Source: Acidobacteriota bacterium
GTDB lineage: Bacteria; Acidobacteriota; Aminicenantia; UBA2199
Length of the DNA stretch: 40,281 nucleotides
Assembly (NCBI GenBank): GCA_025456205.1
Contig: JALOLA010000018.1
Location: 1 to 40,281 of the forward strand
Direction: 5' to 3'
Position 1 is the first letter of the stretch, and each line of letters begins with the position of its first letter. A program made the translations under genes and the position numbers. Below are positions 1 through 7,976 of the stretch, piece after piece. The notes below the pieces were generated by a model, which was not told where the DNA came from, searched no databases, and saw only the letters and a list, made by a program, of their open reading frames with translations.

Positions 1-2
1 TT

Positions 3-42
3 AAAAAAATAACCAAAGACTCAAAAACCGATTTTAGTTTGG
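3..42 (-). terminator. Probable intrinsic terminator of the ftsY-ribD-ribE operon
   Basis: Read on the minus strand, an imperfect stem closes with CCAAA (42-38) against TTTGG (17-13), with AAAA/TTTT pairs inside. It is followed at once by TTATTTTTTT (12-3). It lies about 80 nt after the ribE stop. A second perfect 8-bp hairpin (AGTGTTAA 44-51, TTAACACT 58-65) sits just before it. The T-run is clear, but the stem is AT-rich and has bulges. Confidence 0.5.
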
Positions 43-123
43 TAGTGTTAAGTATTTTTAACACTTTGAGTTTGAAATGGTCCGGAGTTAAAATAGTATG
101 GGAAGGTAAAGCGCGCATAATAG

Positions 124-711
124 TTAAGAATGTTTTTGGAAATTAAATAAATACTTCCCTATTTGGTCCAGCTCGATGTTGACGCGCTCGCCGACGCGGA
201 GAAGCTTCAGGTTGGTGGTGGCCAGGGTCTGGGGGATGATCTCCACGGCGAACCAGGATGCGCTCACCTCGGCCACGGTGAGGCTGACGCCGTTCAAGGC
301 CACCGAGCCGCGGGCGATGATGAACTTGCGCCACTCGCGCTCGCGAAAGGTGAAGGCGAAGCGCGAGTTGCCGTCGCTCTTGTTGATGGAGCGCAGACGC
401 GCCGTGCCGTCGATGTGGCCGCTGACCATGTGCCCGCCCAGGGGATCGCTCAGGGTGAGCGGCAGCTCGATGTTGAGCGCCGATCCGACGGGGCGGTCCT
501 GGAAATTGGCCAGCTTCAGGGTGGGCACTGCCAAATTGAAGCGCAGCAGGTCCTTCTTGCGTTCGATCACGGTCAGGCAGACGCCGTCGACGGCGATCGA
601 GTCGCCGACGGCCACGGGCTTGCCCAGCCTGGCGCGGACGGTCAGGACCGGCCGGTTCTTTTTTTCCAGCGCGACCAGGGCGGCGCTGGCGACGATCAGT
701 CCGGTGAACAT
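124..711 (-). CDS. ribE: Riboflavin synthase, alpha subunit (two lumazine-binding domains)
   Basis: It catalyses the last step of riboflavin synthesis, dismutation of two 6,7-dimethyl-8-ribityllumazine molecules to riboflavin in the cytosol. The 195-residue protein starts with the family hallmark MFTGLI. It shows the internal duplication typical of the family: GVCLTV near 43-48 and GVSLTV near 141-146, with GGHMVSGHID at 92-101 between the two lumazine folds. I chose the ATG at 711 because MFTG is the conserved N-terminus; the frame is open further upstream but that part is not conserved. It overlaps the end of ribD by 16 nt, so translation is probably coupled. The C-terminal codons (LFNFQKHS) become AT-rich, like the non-coding DNA beyond. 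Usual length for the family; confident. Confidence 0.95.
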   Translation of the reverse strand: MFTGLIVASAALVALEKKNRPVLTVRARLGKPVAVGDSIAVDGVCLTVIERKKDLLRFNLAVPTLKLANFQDRPVGSALNIELPLTLSDPLGGHMVSGHIDGTARLRSINKSDGNSRFAFTFREREWRKFIIARGSVALNGVSLTVAEVSASWFAVEIIPQTLATTNLKLLRVGERVNIELDQIGKYLFNFQKHS

Positions 712-1811
712 TTTCTGTACCCCCTGAGGATGCTGCCGTCGGCGAACGCGGTCCAGCGGCAATCCTCCAGCTCCAGCGCCTCATCGATGGGAAAGCCGGA
801 GGCGAAGACCTGGGCGGCGTTGCGGCCGCCGATGATCTTGGCGGCGAAGAACAGGTCGATCTCGTCGAAGCGGCGCTCGCGGATGAAGGAATCCAGCACC
901 CGCCCGCCGCCTTCCACCAGCAGCGAGGCGATGCCCAGCGCGCGCAGCCGGCGCAGGACGTCGTCCAGGAGCAGGCCGTGCCTGTCGTGGCGCACGAAGA
1001 AATGGAGCGGCACCTTTTTTTTCATATTCTTGGCGTTGCGGGAGCTGAAGATGACCAGCGGGAACCGCTCCTGCTCCTTGAAGATGTTCAGGCGCCGGGA
1101 AAGGGTGTTGTTGGAATCGAGCACCACGCGATAGAGCTTCTTGCCCGGCCAGCCCGGCTCGCGCAGGGTCAGCAGCGGGTTGTCGGCCTCGATGTTGCCG
1201 CGGCCGGCGAGAATGGCGGAGAACTCGCCGCGCAGGCTGTGCGCATAGCGCCGCCCCTCCGCCGAGGTGACCCAGCGCGCGCGGCCGGCGTCGTCGCTGA
1301 GCTTGCCGTCCAGGGAGAGGCCGGCGTGCAGGGCCACGTAGGGCACCGGCCCCGCGATGGCCTTGAGGTAGTGGCGGTTGAGGCGCTCGGCCCGGGCGCG
1401 GCAGACGCCCAGCCGCGTCTCGATGCCCTGCGCCCGCAGCCGGCGCAGGCCGGAGCCGTTGACCAGCGGGTTGGGGTCGAGCATGGCCACGACCACGCGG
1501 CGGATCCTTTTGGCGATGATCAGGTCGACGCAGGGCGGCGTCTTGCCGAAGTGGCTGCAGGGCTCGAGGGTGAGGTAGAGGGTGGCGCCGGGGACGGTCA
1601 GGCGCTGCAGGGCCATGGTCTCGGCGTGGGCGGCGCCGAAAGAACAGTGGAAGCCGCAGGCCAGGAGGCGTCCCGCCTTGGCGACCACGGCGCCGACCAT
1701 GGGGTTGGGCTCGGTGCAGCCCAGCCCCTGCCGGGCCAGCTTCAGGGCGATCTTCATGAATTTCAGGTCGTCCATTCGCTGCCTTGGGGTGAGTGCCGTC
1801 TTGTTTTTCAT
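696..1811 (-). CDS. ribD: Bifunctional diaminohydroxyphosphoribosylaminopyrimidine deaminase / 5-amino-6-(5-phosphoribosylamino)uracil reductase
   Basis: It performs steps 2 and 3 of riboflavin synthesis, deamination and then NADPH-dependent side-chain reduction. The N-terminal deaminase has the zinc motif HAE (about 62-64) and PCSHFGKTPPC (about 84-94). The C-terminal reductase starts near residue 145, with DGKLSDDAGRARWVTS and a later LLVEGGG motif. The length of 371 residues is normal. I placed the start at the ATG at 1811, which overlaps the ftsY stop as ATGA. An in-frame ATG at 1775 preceded by AAGG is the alternative and would remove 12 residues. It sits between ftsY and ribE and is presumably transcribed from the ftsY promoter. 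I see no FMN riboswitch upstream. Confidence 0.93.
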   Translation of the reverse strand: MKNKTALTPRQRMDDLKFMKIALKLARQGLGCTEPNPMVGAVVAKAGRLLACGFHCSFGAAHAETMALQRLTVPGATLYLTLEPCSHFGKTPPCVDLIIAKRIRRVVVAMLDPNPLVNGSGLRRLRAQGIETRLGVCRARAERLNRHYLKAIAGPVPYVALHAGLSLDGKLSDDAGRARWVTSAEGRRYAHSLRGEFSAILAGRGNIEADNPLLTLREPGWPGKKLYRVVLDSNNTLSRRLNIFKEQERFPLVIFSSRNAKNMKKKVPLHFFVRHDRHGLLLDDVLRRLRALGIASLLVEGGGRVLDSFIRERRFDEIDLFFAAKIIGGRNAAQVFASGFPIDEALELEDCRWTAFADGSILRGYRKCSPD

Positions 1812-2689
1812 CGTTCCAGGAGTGAATCCACGAAATCCGCCGCGGCGAACTCCCACAGGTCGCCCGCGCTTTCGCCGTGGCCGACGAACAGCACCGGCAG
1901 CTGCATGCCTGCGGCGATGCTGACGACGGTGCCGCCCTTGGCCGTGCCGTCCAGCTTGGCCAGGACCAAGCCGTTGATGCCCGAAAACTCCTTGAACTTA
2001 TCGGCCTGCACCAGGGCGTTCTGCCCGGTGGAAGCGTCAAGGACCAGCCAGGTCTCGGCGGGCTGGCCGGGGGCGATCCTGGCGATGATGCGCGTGATCT
2101 TCTCGAGCTCGAGCATCAGGTTGGCCTTGGTCTGCATGCGGCCGGCGGTGTCGATGACCAGCAGGTCGCGGTCGCCGCTACGCCAGGACTGCATGGCGTT
2201 GAAGACGACCGAGCCGGGGTCGGCGCCGCGGTCGCCGCCGATCACCGGGATGCCGAGCTTTTCTCCCCACAGCGAGAGCTGGGTGGAGCCGGCGGCGCGG
2301 AAGGTGTCGGCGGCCGCCATGAGCACGCGGCGGCCGCGCTGGTCATAGTAACTGGCCAGCTTGGCCGCCGTGGTGGTCTTGCCGCTGCCGTTGACCCCGA
2401 CCAGCAGCAGGACGCTCTTGTCGCTGCCTTCCAGGGGGCGGCGCGGCTGGGCGGGGAACAGGGCCAGGAGCTCGCGGCGCAGCAGGGCGAAAAATTCCGC
2501 GCGCGGGTCGTTGCTGCGCGCCCCGGCGGCAACCGCGGCCACCAGGCGCTCGACCACGGGCAGGGCGATGTCGCTGAGCAGGAGAAGCTCTTCCAATTCG
2601 CCCAGGACCTCTTCCTTGTTCTTTCCCGAGGTGAAAAGCGCGGTCAATCTGCCTTGAAAACCGCCGCGGAACAGGTCCTTTAGAGCCAT
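1808..2689 (-). CDS. ftsY: Signal recognition particle receptor FtsY
   Basis: An SRP GTPase that docks ribosome-SRP complexes at the inner membrane for co-translational insertion. The 293-residue protein has a short N domain (about 1-85) and a full NG GTPase: G1 GVNGSGKTTTAAKLA (98-112), ADTFRAA (127-133), DTAGR near 180 and KLDGTAKGG near 250. The long acidic A domain of E. coli FtsY is absent, as in many bacteria. The ATG at 2689 has no Shine-Dalgarno sequence. A strong promoter ends 5 nt before it, so the mRNA is probably leaderless. It is the first gene of ftsY-ribD-ribE. Confidence 0.95.
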   Translation of the reverse strand: MALKDLFRGGFQGRLTALFTSGKNKEEVLGELEELLLLSDIALPVVERLVAAVAAGARSNDPRAEFFALLRRELLALFPAQPRRPLEGSDKSVLLLVGVNGSGKTTTAAKLASYYDQRGRRVLMAAADTFRAAGSTQLSLWGEKLGIPVIGGDRGADPGSVVFNAMQSWRSGDRDLLVIDTAGRMQTKANLMLELEKITRIIARIAPGQPAETWLVLDASTGQNALVQADKFKEFSGINGLVLAKLDGTAKGGTVVSIAAGMQLPVLFVGHGESAGDLWEFAAADFVDSLLER

Positions 2690-2694
2690 GAGTC

Positions 2695-2723
2695 ATTATA
2701 GCCGAACGAGCCTGGCTTTACAA
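2695..2723 (-). promoter_or_regulatory. Promoter of ftsY-ribD-ribE, leaderless type
   Basis: TTGTAA (2723-2718), 17-nt spacer, TATAAT (2700-2695), then 5 nt and the ftsY ATG at 2689. The expected +1 falls on or next to the A of the ATG. There is no ribosome-binding site between promoter and gene. Confidence 0.75.
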
Positions 2724-2733
2724 ACGAAACACC

Positions 2734-2747
2734 GCCCGTCATCGGGC
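2734..2747 (-). terminator. Possible terminator after the VanZ-like gene
   Basis: The hairpin GCCCG-ATGA-CGGGC directly follows the TAG stop of the VanZ-like gene on the minus strand. The downstream sequence GGTGTTTCGTTTGT is only moderately T-rich. The ftsY -35 box begins about 10 nt later, so the hairpin may separate the recA unit from the ftsY unit. Confidence 0.4.
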
Positions 2748-3235
2748 CTAGAAGAATCCCACCACCATGCCGACCAGCCCGGCGATGACGTTCGTCCAGA
2801 TATCGTTGGCGTCGACCACGCGGTTGTGGAAGAAAACCTGGATCAGCTCGAAGGCGAAAGCGGAGAAGAAGAGGATGAAGAAGGGGAAGGGGGAGGACGC
2901 TTTTTTGTTCTCCTTGAACACCAGGACGCCGAGGATGAAGAACTCGGCGATGTGCAGGAAATTGGAAAAGAAGACCTTGTTGAGGAAGATGCGGCGCTGG
3001 AACAGGAAGTAGAGCACGATGGCAACCGCCAGCAGGATGGCGGCGTTCTCCAGCGCCTTGCCGCCCATGGCGGCCTTGAAGAAGGCCAGTGCGAAAAAGG
3101 CGGCCAGGATGCCGAGCAGGACGTAGCTGATGAAATTGAAGCCGCGGATGTCCACGAGCAGGTTCTTGACCTGGACGTGGAACGGCGATGTCACCAGCAG
3201 CACGAAAATATAGAGCAGCGAAAACCTGAATTTCT

Positions 3236-3239
<4 letters not shown>
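2748..3239 (-). CDS. VanZ-like family integral membrane protein
   Basis: A 163-residue hydrophobic protein with about four membrane segments. It carries the VanZ-family signature: [11 protein letters not shown] (about 100-110), then FELIQ, then [15 protein letters not shown] near the C-terminus, where the acidic and Asn residues are conserved in VanZ-like domains. VanZ lowers teicoplanin susceptibility in enterococci, but for most members of this family, including this one, the function is unknown. The start is a TTG at 3239 that overlaps the recA stop as TTGA, with AAGGAG 5 nt upstream, so the gene is translationally coupled to recA. The recA-vanZ-like pairing offers no clear functional hint. 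Confidence 0.8.
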
Positions 3240-4261
<1,022 letters not shown>

Positions 4262-4287
4262 GGGATCCTCCTCAGGTGCCAGGGGTT

Positions 4288-4316
4288 ATTGTATCAGGAT
4301 TAAAGGACAATGGAAA
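4288..4316 (-). promoter_or_regulatory. Possible recA promoter
   Basis: TTTCCA (4316-4311), 17-nt spacer, TACAAT (4293-4288). This leaves a leader of about 20 nt that contains AGGAGG just before the ATG at 4261. The -35 match is 4 of 6. The -35 borders the repeat island. Confidence 0.45.
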
Positions 4317-4320
4317 GTGG

Positions 4321-4655
4321 CGAGACTTCGTGACGCGTAACGCGTGACGCGTGACGTGGAAGAACAAGGACGGAGTTCGAAGTTCGATGTTCGATGTTCG
4401 AAGTTGAAAACATAAACGAGCCTTCGCGAGGAATGGAAGAATAAAATTCCAAATTCCAAGCACCAAATAACAAACAAGCACCAAGCACCAATGACCAAAT
4501 GACAAAAACGAAGATGGGGAAATGAAAGCGCCTTTGTTTGGGTCATTGGAATTTGGAGCTTGGAATTTGTTTGGAATTTGTGATTTGGAATTTGATTTCC
4601 TACAAGCGCCTTTTCTTCCACCGTACACCGTCTACCGTGTGCCGTATGCCGAATT
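4321..4655. repeat. Composite island of short-word repeats between divIVA and recA
   Basis: The only gap above 300 nt in the window. It holds successive blocks of imperfect short words: GTGACGCGT/GTAACGCGT (about 4329-4357); GTTCGA with A or T spacing (about 4374-4404); a purine/pyrimidine-skewed run of CCAAATTCC / AGCACCAA words (4444-4503); a 38-nt spacer; the inverse GGAATTTGG / TTTGGAATTTG words (4542-4600), forming a long imperfect inverted repeat with the previous block; and CCGTACACCGTCTACCG-type words (4620-4651). AAGCGCCTTT occurs twice (about 4525 and 4604). It is much more AT-rich than the flanking genes. The last block ends 4 nt before the divIVA stop. No believable gene lies inside. 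Confidence 0.85.
4444..4600. repeat. Long imperfect inverted repeat inside the island
   Basis: The left arm (4444-4503) is built from CCAAATTCC, AGCACCAA and CCAATGAC words. The right arm (4542-4600) carries their reverse complements GTCATTGG, GGAATTTGG and GCTTGG. The innermost perfect match is CCAATGAC (about 4488-4495) against GTCATTGG (about 4542-4549). RNA from either strand could form a long, imperfect stem with a 40-50 nt loop. Confidence 0.65.
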
Positions 4656-5141
4656 TTATTTCCCCAGGTACTCGATCTTGTCGAACTCCTCGTCCTGTTT
4701 GTGATAGGTCTCGATCAGCTCTTTCAGCGAGTTCAGCAGGTGGATGATGTCGCTCTCGATCTCCTTGCGCTTGAACTGCAGGTTCTTGATCTCCTCGCGG
4801 ATGGCCATCTGGCGGATGACGGCGTGCTTGACGATCTCCTCGGACTTGATCTCGGCGTCCTTGGTGATCAGCTCGGCCTCCTTGTGCGAGTTGGCCTTGA
4901 TCTCGCTGGAGAATTTCTGGGCGGCGATCAGGGTGTCGCGCAGCAGCTCTTCCTTTTTTTCCAGCTTGGCCAGGCTCTCACGCAGCCGCTCCATGGCGCC
5001 CTTCAGCTCCTCCTTCTCCTGGATCTCCATCTCCAGGGTCTCGGCGACCTGCTGCAGGAAATTCTTGACCTCGACGGGGTCGAGGCCCTTGAACTTGGCG
5101 GAAAAGGTCTGGCTCAGTATCTCTTGCGGCGTCAGTTTCAT
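4656..5141 (-). CDS. divIVA: DivIVA-domain coiled-coil protein
   Basis: The 161-residue protein begins with the DivIVA membrane-binding motif: MKLTPQEILSQTFSAKFKGL (1-20), then DPVEVKNFLQQVAETLE (21-37). A charged heptad-rich coiled coil follows to about residue 150. DivIVA-family proteins sense negative membrane curvature and recruit division, growth or polarity factors. In this lineage the partner is unknown. The ATG at 5141 is preceded by AAGGAGG with 5-nt spacing. It is last in an apparent unit with a SUMF1-domain gene, a zinc-ribbon gene and yggS. yggS next to divIVA is a common arrangement in the division cluster of many bacteria. Confidence 0.88.
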   Translation of the reverse strand: MKLTPQEILSQTFSAKFKGLDPVEVKNFLQQVAETLEMEIQEKEELKGAMERLRESLAKLEKKEELLRDTLIAAQKFSSEIKANSHKEAELITKDAEIKSEEIVKHAVIRQMAIREEIKNLQFKRKEIESDIIHLLNSLKELIETYHKQDEEFDKIEYLGK

Positions 5142-5175
5142 GTTGCCTCCTTGGCGGCCGCGCTGCGCGCACAGC

Positions 5176-5859
5176 CTACGGCTTGCGCCGGCCGAACAGG
5201 GCCGTGCCGATGCGCAGCAGCGTGGCCCCTTCCTCGACGGCCACCTCGTAATCGTGGCTCATGCCCATGGAAAGATGGGCGACGCGCATGTTGGCCACGC
5301 CCATGCCGTTGATCTCGTCGCCCAGCTCGCGCAGGCGGGCGAAATAGGGGCGGGACTTTTCGGTGTCCTCGTAATACGGCGGCATGGTCATCAGGCCGGA
5401 AACGATCACCTTGCCCAGGCTGGCGATGTAGGGCACGGCCTTTTTCAGCCCTTCGATGGTGAACCCCGACTTGCTCTTTTCCTCGCCGATGTTGATCTCG
5501 ATGTACACCTCGATGGGCTGGTCGACGCGCTTGTGGATGTGCTCCAGGGCCTTGACCCCGTCCACCGACTCGATGAGGCGGAAGGTGTTCAATATGCGGT
5601 TGATCTTGTTCTTCTGCAGGTTGCCGATGAAATGCCACTCGATGCTCTTCTCCGGGAAATGGCGCATGTGCGCCTCGGCCTCCTGGCTCTTGTTCTCGCC
5701 CAGCAGGCGCACTCCCAGGTCGAGCACCTGGCGGATCTTTTCCGGCCCCTGGTCCTTGCACACGGCGAGCAGGCGGACCCGGCCCGGGTCCCGGCGCGAG
5801 CGCGCGCAGGCCTTGGCGATGTTCTCCCGGATCAGGTCGAGATTGTCACTGATGGGCAT
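5176..5859 (-). CDS. yggS: YggS/PLPBP family pyridoxal phosphate homeostasis protein
   Basis: A single-domain type III-fold PLP-binding protein involved in vitamin B6 and amino-acid homeostasis, with no known enzymatic turnover. The 227 residues hold the family motifs in order: LLAVCK with the Schiff-base lysine at about 35, LLGENKSQEAEA near 75, EWHFIGNLQKNK near 90, then LSMGMSHDYEVAVEEGATLL and RIGTALFGRR at the C-terminus. The ATG at 5859 lies 14 nt inside the upstream zinc-ribbon gene, so translation is probably coupled. pdxA, which supplies PLP, is elsewhere in this window but not adjacent. Confidence 0.95.
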   Translation of the reverse strand: MPISDNLDLIRENIAKACARSRRDPGRVRLLAVCKDQGPEKIRQVLDLGVRLLGENKSQEAEAHMRHFPEKSIEWHFIGNLQKNKINRILNTFRLIESVDGVKALEHIHKRVDQPIEVYIEINIGEEKSKSGFTIEGLKKAVPYIASLGKVIVSGLMTMPPYYEDTEKSRPYFARLRELGDEINGMGVANMRVAHLSMGMSHDYEVAVEEGATLLRIGTALFGRRKP

Positions 5860-6226
5860 GCGCCGCCTCCGCTTCCCGCTTGTGGAGGTAGTTCTTGTAA
5901 AAGCCCCAGATGGCGAACAGGGCGCTGATGCCCATGCCGTGGCGCCCGATGTACTTCGACCAGAAGAAGAAAACGAAGAGGAACAGCATGAAGGCGATGA
6001 TGGCCAGGCCCTGCATGCCGCGGCCCGTTCGCGGGTTCTTCAGGATCAGGTAATGACTTTCGTCCACGGGACTGCCGCAGTTCAGGCAGATCTTGTATTC
6101 CGGGTCCAGCTCCTGGACGTGGCCGCAGTGGGTGCACTGGACGTTCATTTTTTCAGCTGTCGCCGCCGGCGGCGCCGGCAGGGGCTCGGCAGCTGGTTCA
6201 TTGCAGCTCATGCCCTGATTATACAA
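5846..6226 (-). CDS. Small zinc-ribbon membrane protein of unknown function
   Basis: A 126-residue protein I do not recognise as a named family. An N-terminal Ala/Pro-rich stretch is followed by a four-cysteine zinc ribbon, CTHCGH at about 31-36 and CLNCG at about 47-51. A strong membrane segment rich in Phe and Leu follows at about 75-92, then probably a second (GISALFAIWGFYKNYL) and a basic/His tail. The start is ambiguous. TTG at 6226 has a perfect AAAGGAGG site 6 nt upstream. ATG at 6211 lies 6 nt after a TATAAT box and could start a leaderless transcript. The gene lies 45 nt after the SUMF1-domain gene. Confidence 0.75.
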   Translation of the reverse strand: MYNQGMSCNEPAAEPLPAPPAATAEKMNVQCTHCGHVQELDPEYKICLNCGSPVDESHYLILKNPRTGRGMQGLAIIAFMLFLFVFFFWSKYIGRHGMGISALFAIWGFYKNYLHKREAEAAHAHQ

Positions 6227-6245
6227 TAGCGGCCTCCTTTTGCAA
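6218..6245 (-). promoter_or_regulatory. Internal promoter before the zinc-ribbon gene, leaderless type
   Basis: TTGCAA (6245-6240), 16-nt spacer, TATAAT (6223-6218), then 6 nt to the ATG at 6211. The AAAGGAGG ribosome-binding site for the alternative TTG start at 6226 lies within the promoter spacer. Transcripts from this promoter would lack it, while read-through transcripts from upstream would carry it. Confidence 0.55.
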
Positions 6246-6271
6246 ATAGCCGACCGCGGGCCGCCGGGCGC

Positions 6272-7885
6272 TCAATCGTTGCCCAGGGCCAGGCGGAAGC
6301 CCAGGATGTTCAGCCTGCTCTCCGGCTTCTCGCTGCTGCGGTTGGCGGAGCGCACCAGGCTGGCGCCGTTCGCCCACGAGCCGCCGCGCACGACGCGCTC
6401 CGAGCCGGTCTCCGGGCCGCGGGGGTTTTCGCGCGGCGAGACCTGGTAGAAGCCGGGATCGTACCAGTCGGCCGTCCATTCCCAGACGTTCCCGGCCAGG
6501 TCGAGAACGCCGAAAGGCGAGGCGCCCGGGGGATAGGCGCCCACGGGACGGGTCATCATATGGTCCTTGTTGAAGTTGGCCAGGCTGCTGTCGGGAAGCC
6601 GGCTGCCCCAGGGGTAGCGGTCGCGGGCCGCTTTTTCCCACTCCGCCTCGCTGGGCAGTCGGAACAAGAGCCCGGTCCTGCCTTGCAGCCAGGCGCAGAA
6701 ATCGACGGCGTCCTGCCAGGAAACATAGATGACCGGGCGGGTCCCCCGCCCCCAGTTCTCGTCGGATGGCTTTTCGCGGCGGGTCTCGGCGCAGAAGCGG
6801 TCGTACTGCTCGAAGGTCACCTCGGTCTTGCCGATCCAATAGCCGTCCAGGAACACCTTGTGGGCCGGATGCTCGTCGGCATCGCCCTCGCGCGGCGGGG
6901 AGCCGATGGTGATCTCGCCCTCGGGAATGTAGACCATGGTGATGTTGCCGGCGAAGACGGCCTCCCAGGATCCCTTTTCATTTCGCGCCGCCTTCTCGGC
7001 CTTGGCGACGATCTTCTGCAGGCGCTGCGGCACGCCGCTGGCCCGCGGCTCGGCGCTCGCCTCCGGCTCGGGCTGCGGCTCGGGTTGCGGCTCGGGCTCC
7101 GCCTCGGGAGGCGCCTCGGCCGCGCTGGGCGCTTCCTTTTCCAGCAGGGAATCGATCTGCGCGCGGATGTCCTTTAATTCAACGGCTTTTTCCTCAAGGA
7201 GCGCGGCCAGCTCCTGGGAGTATTCGCGCTGCATCACGGCCAGGCGCTCGCGCACCTGGTCCCGGCCTTCGGGAAAAAGGCGCAGCGCCTGGGCGATGTA
7301 CAGGAAGGCGAAGCGAATGTCGCCTTTTTCGTAATTGGCGTCCGCCTTTTTCAGGTAATCCCTGAATTTGGCGCCGCGCTCGGCGGCGGTGATCGCCTTT
7401 TTCATCTCATTGCACTTCTCCTGGGCCACCAGGTTGCCGGGATCGCCGGCCAGCGCTTGCTGGTAATGCTCCAGGGCCGTCTTGGCATCGCCGGCCTCGG
7501 CGGCCTTGTCGCCCTGCTCCAGGTGCCAGTCGGCGCCGCGGTCATCGGTGGCGGGCTGGCCGGGCAAGGGGAGCAGCTCCTTCTCGAAGACCACGTAGCG
7601 GGCGTCGGCCGGATTCAAGCCCCTGCCGATCTCGATCGTCGCCTCGGCGGTGCGCTCGGCGACCCTGCGGACGGTGAAAATGCCGATATTGATCGTGTAC
7701 TCCCCGCCGGGCTCCTTGTACACGGCCTTGACGATGCCCTTCATGCCGGTCTCAACGCCGTCGGCGGCGCCGCGGTCGATGGTCAGCACCAGGCCTTTCT
7801 GGCCGGTGACATTGGCGATGGTCTCCGCTCCCAGGAAAATGGCGGATAGGAGAGCCAGGGAAATCATGACCGTTGTTTTTTTCAT
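6272..7885 (-). CDS. Exported SUMF1/FGE-sulfatase-domain protein with TPR-like middle region
   Basis: 537 residues. It has a signal peptide (MKKTTVMISLALLSAIFLGA), a region with TPR-like helices (about 115-230; ALEHYQQALAGDPGNLVAQE fits a TPR), a coiled coil, a Glu/Pro repeat segment (about 258-275), then a complete SUMF1-type domain from about 320. The domain shows MVYIPEGEITIGSPP, RLPSEAEWEKAAR, GVLDLAGNVWEWTADW and VVRGGSWANG, ending GFRLAL. True formylglycine-generating enzymes use a cysteine pair after GGSW. There is none here (GGSWANGASLVRSANR), so sulfatase activation is unlikely and the domain may be a binding or scaffold module. The ATG at 7885 has AGGAG 6 nt upstream; the 11 upstream in-frame codons are not likely to be used. 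Confidence 0.85.
   Translation of the reverse strand: MKKTTVMISLALLSAIFLGAETIANVTGQKGLVLTIDRGAADGVETGMKGIVKAVYKEPGGEYTINIGIFTVRRVAERTAEATIEIGRGLNPADARYVVFEKELLPLPGQPATDDRGADWHLEQGDKAAEAGDAKTALEHYQQALAGDPGNLVAQEKCNEMKKAITAAERGAKFRDYLKKADANYEKGDIRFAFLYIAQALRLFPEGRDQVRERLAVMQREYSQELAALLEEKAVELKDIRAQIDSLLEKEAPSAAEAPPEAEPEPQPEPQPEPEASAEPRASGVPQRLQKIVAKAEKAARNEKGSWEAVFAGNITMVYIPEGEITIGSPPREGDADEHPAHKVFLDGYWIGKTEVTFEQYDRFCAETRREKPSDENWGRGTRPVIYVSWQDAVDFCAWLQGRTGLLFRLPSEAEWEKAARDRYPWGSRLPDSSLANFNKDHMMTRPVGAYPPGASPFGVLDLAGNVWEWTADWYDPGFYQVSPRENPRGPETGSERVVRGGSWANGASLVRSANRSSEKPESRLNILGFRLALGND
7065..7112. repeat. Four 12-bp tandem units coding a Glu/Pro repeat
   Basis: GGCTCGGGCTGC (7065-7076) is followed by ggctcgggttgc, ggctcgggctcc and a degenerate gcctcgggaggc. 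On the coding strand these give alternating Glu-Pro/Gln-Pro in the linker before the SUMF1 domain. Slippage here would change linker length in steps of four residues without breaking the frame. Confidence 0.8.
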
Positions 7886-7908
7886 TTTGGGCTCCTGCGC
7901 TACGAAAT

Positions 7909-7937
7909 ATTCAAACACAAATCGCGCTTTATTTCAA
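7909..7937 (-). promoter_or_regulatory. Weak candidate promoter of the SUMF1-domain gene
   Basis: TTGAAA (7937-7932), 17-nt spacer, TTGAAT (7914-7909, 4 of 6 to TATAAT). The predicted leader is about 17 nt and includes the AGGAG site of the gene. It is divergent from the cyclophilin promoter. Confidence 0.35.
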
Positions 7938-7976
7938 CCAGCGCCCGCAGCCGGCGTTTCATGCGCGAACAGATCT

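Noticed and set aside
978-2348. Long plus-strand open frame over ribD and ftsY
   Set aside because: It is antisense to two well-identified genes; composition is typical of a GC-rich shadow frame and no domain is visible.
2690-2747. FMN riboswitch for the rib genes
   Set aside because: The rib genes follow ftsY, which seems leaderless, and the upstream gap is too short for the roughly 120-nt FMN aptamer.
4321-4655. CRISPR array or tandem satellite
   Set aside because: Repeats are short imperfect words with no constant repeat length or unique spacers, and no cas genes are present.
4272-4704. Small open frames across the repeat island (both strands)
   Set aside because: Their peptides just translate the repeated words (for example LVLGIWNF-like strings), several frames are open at once, and no start context is convincing.
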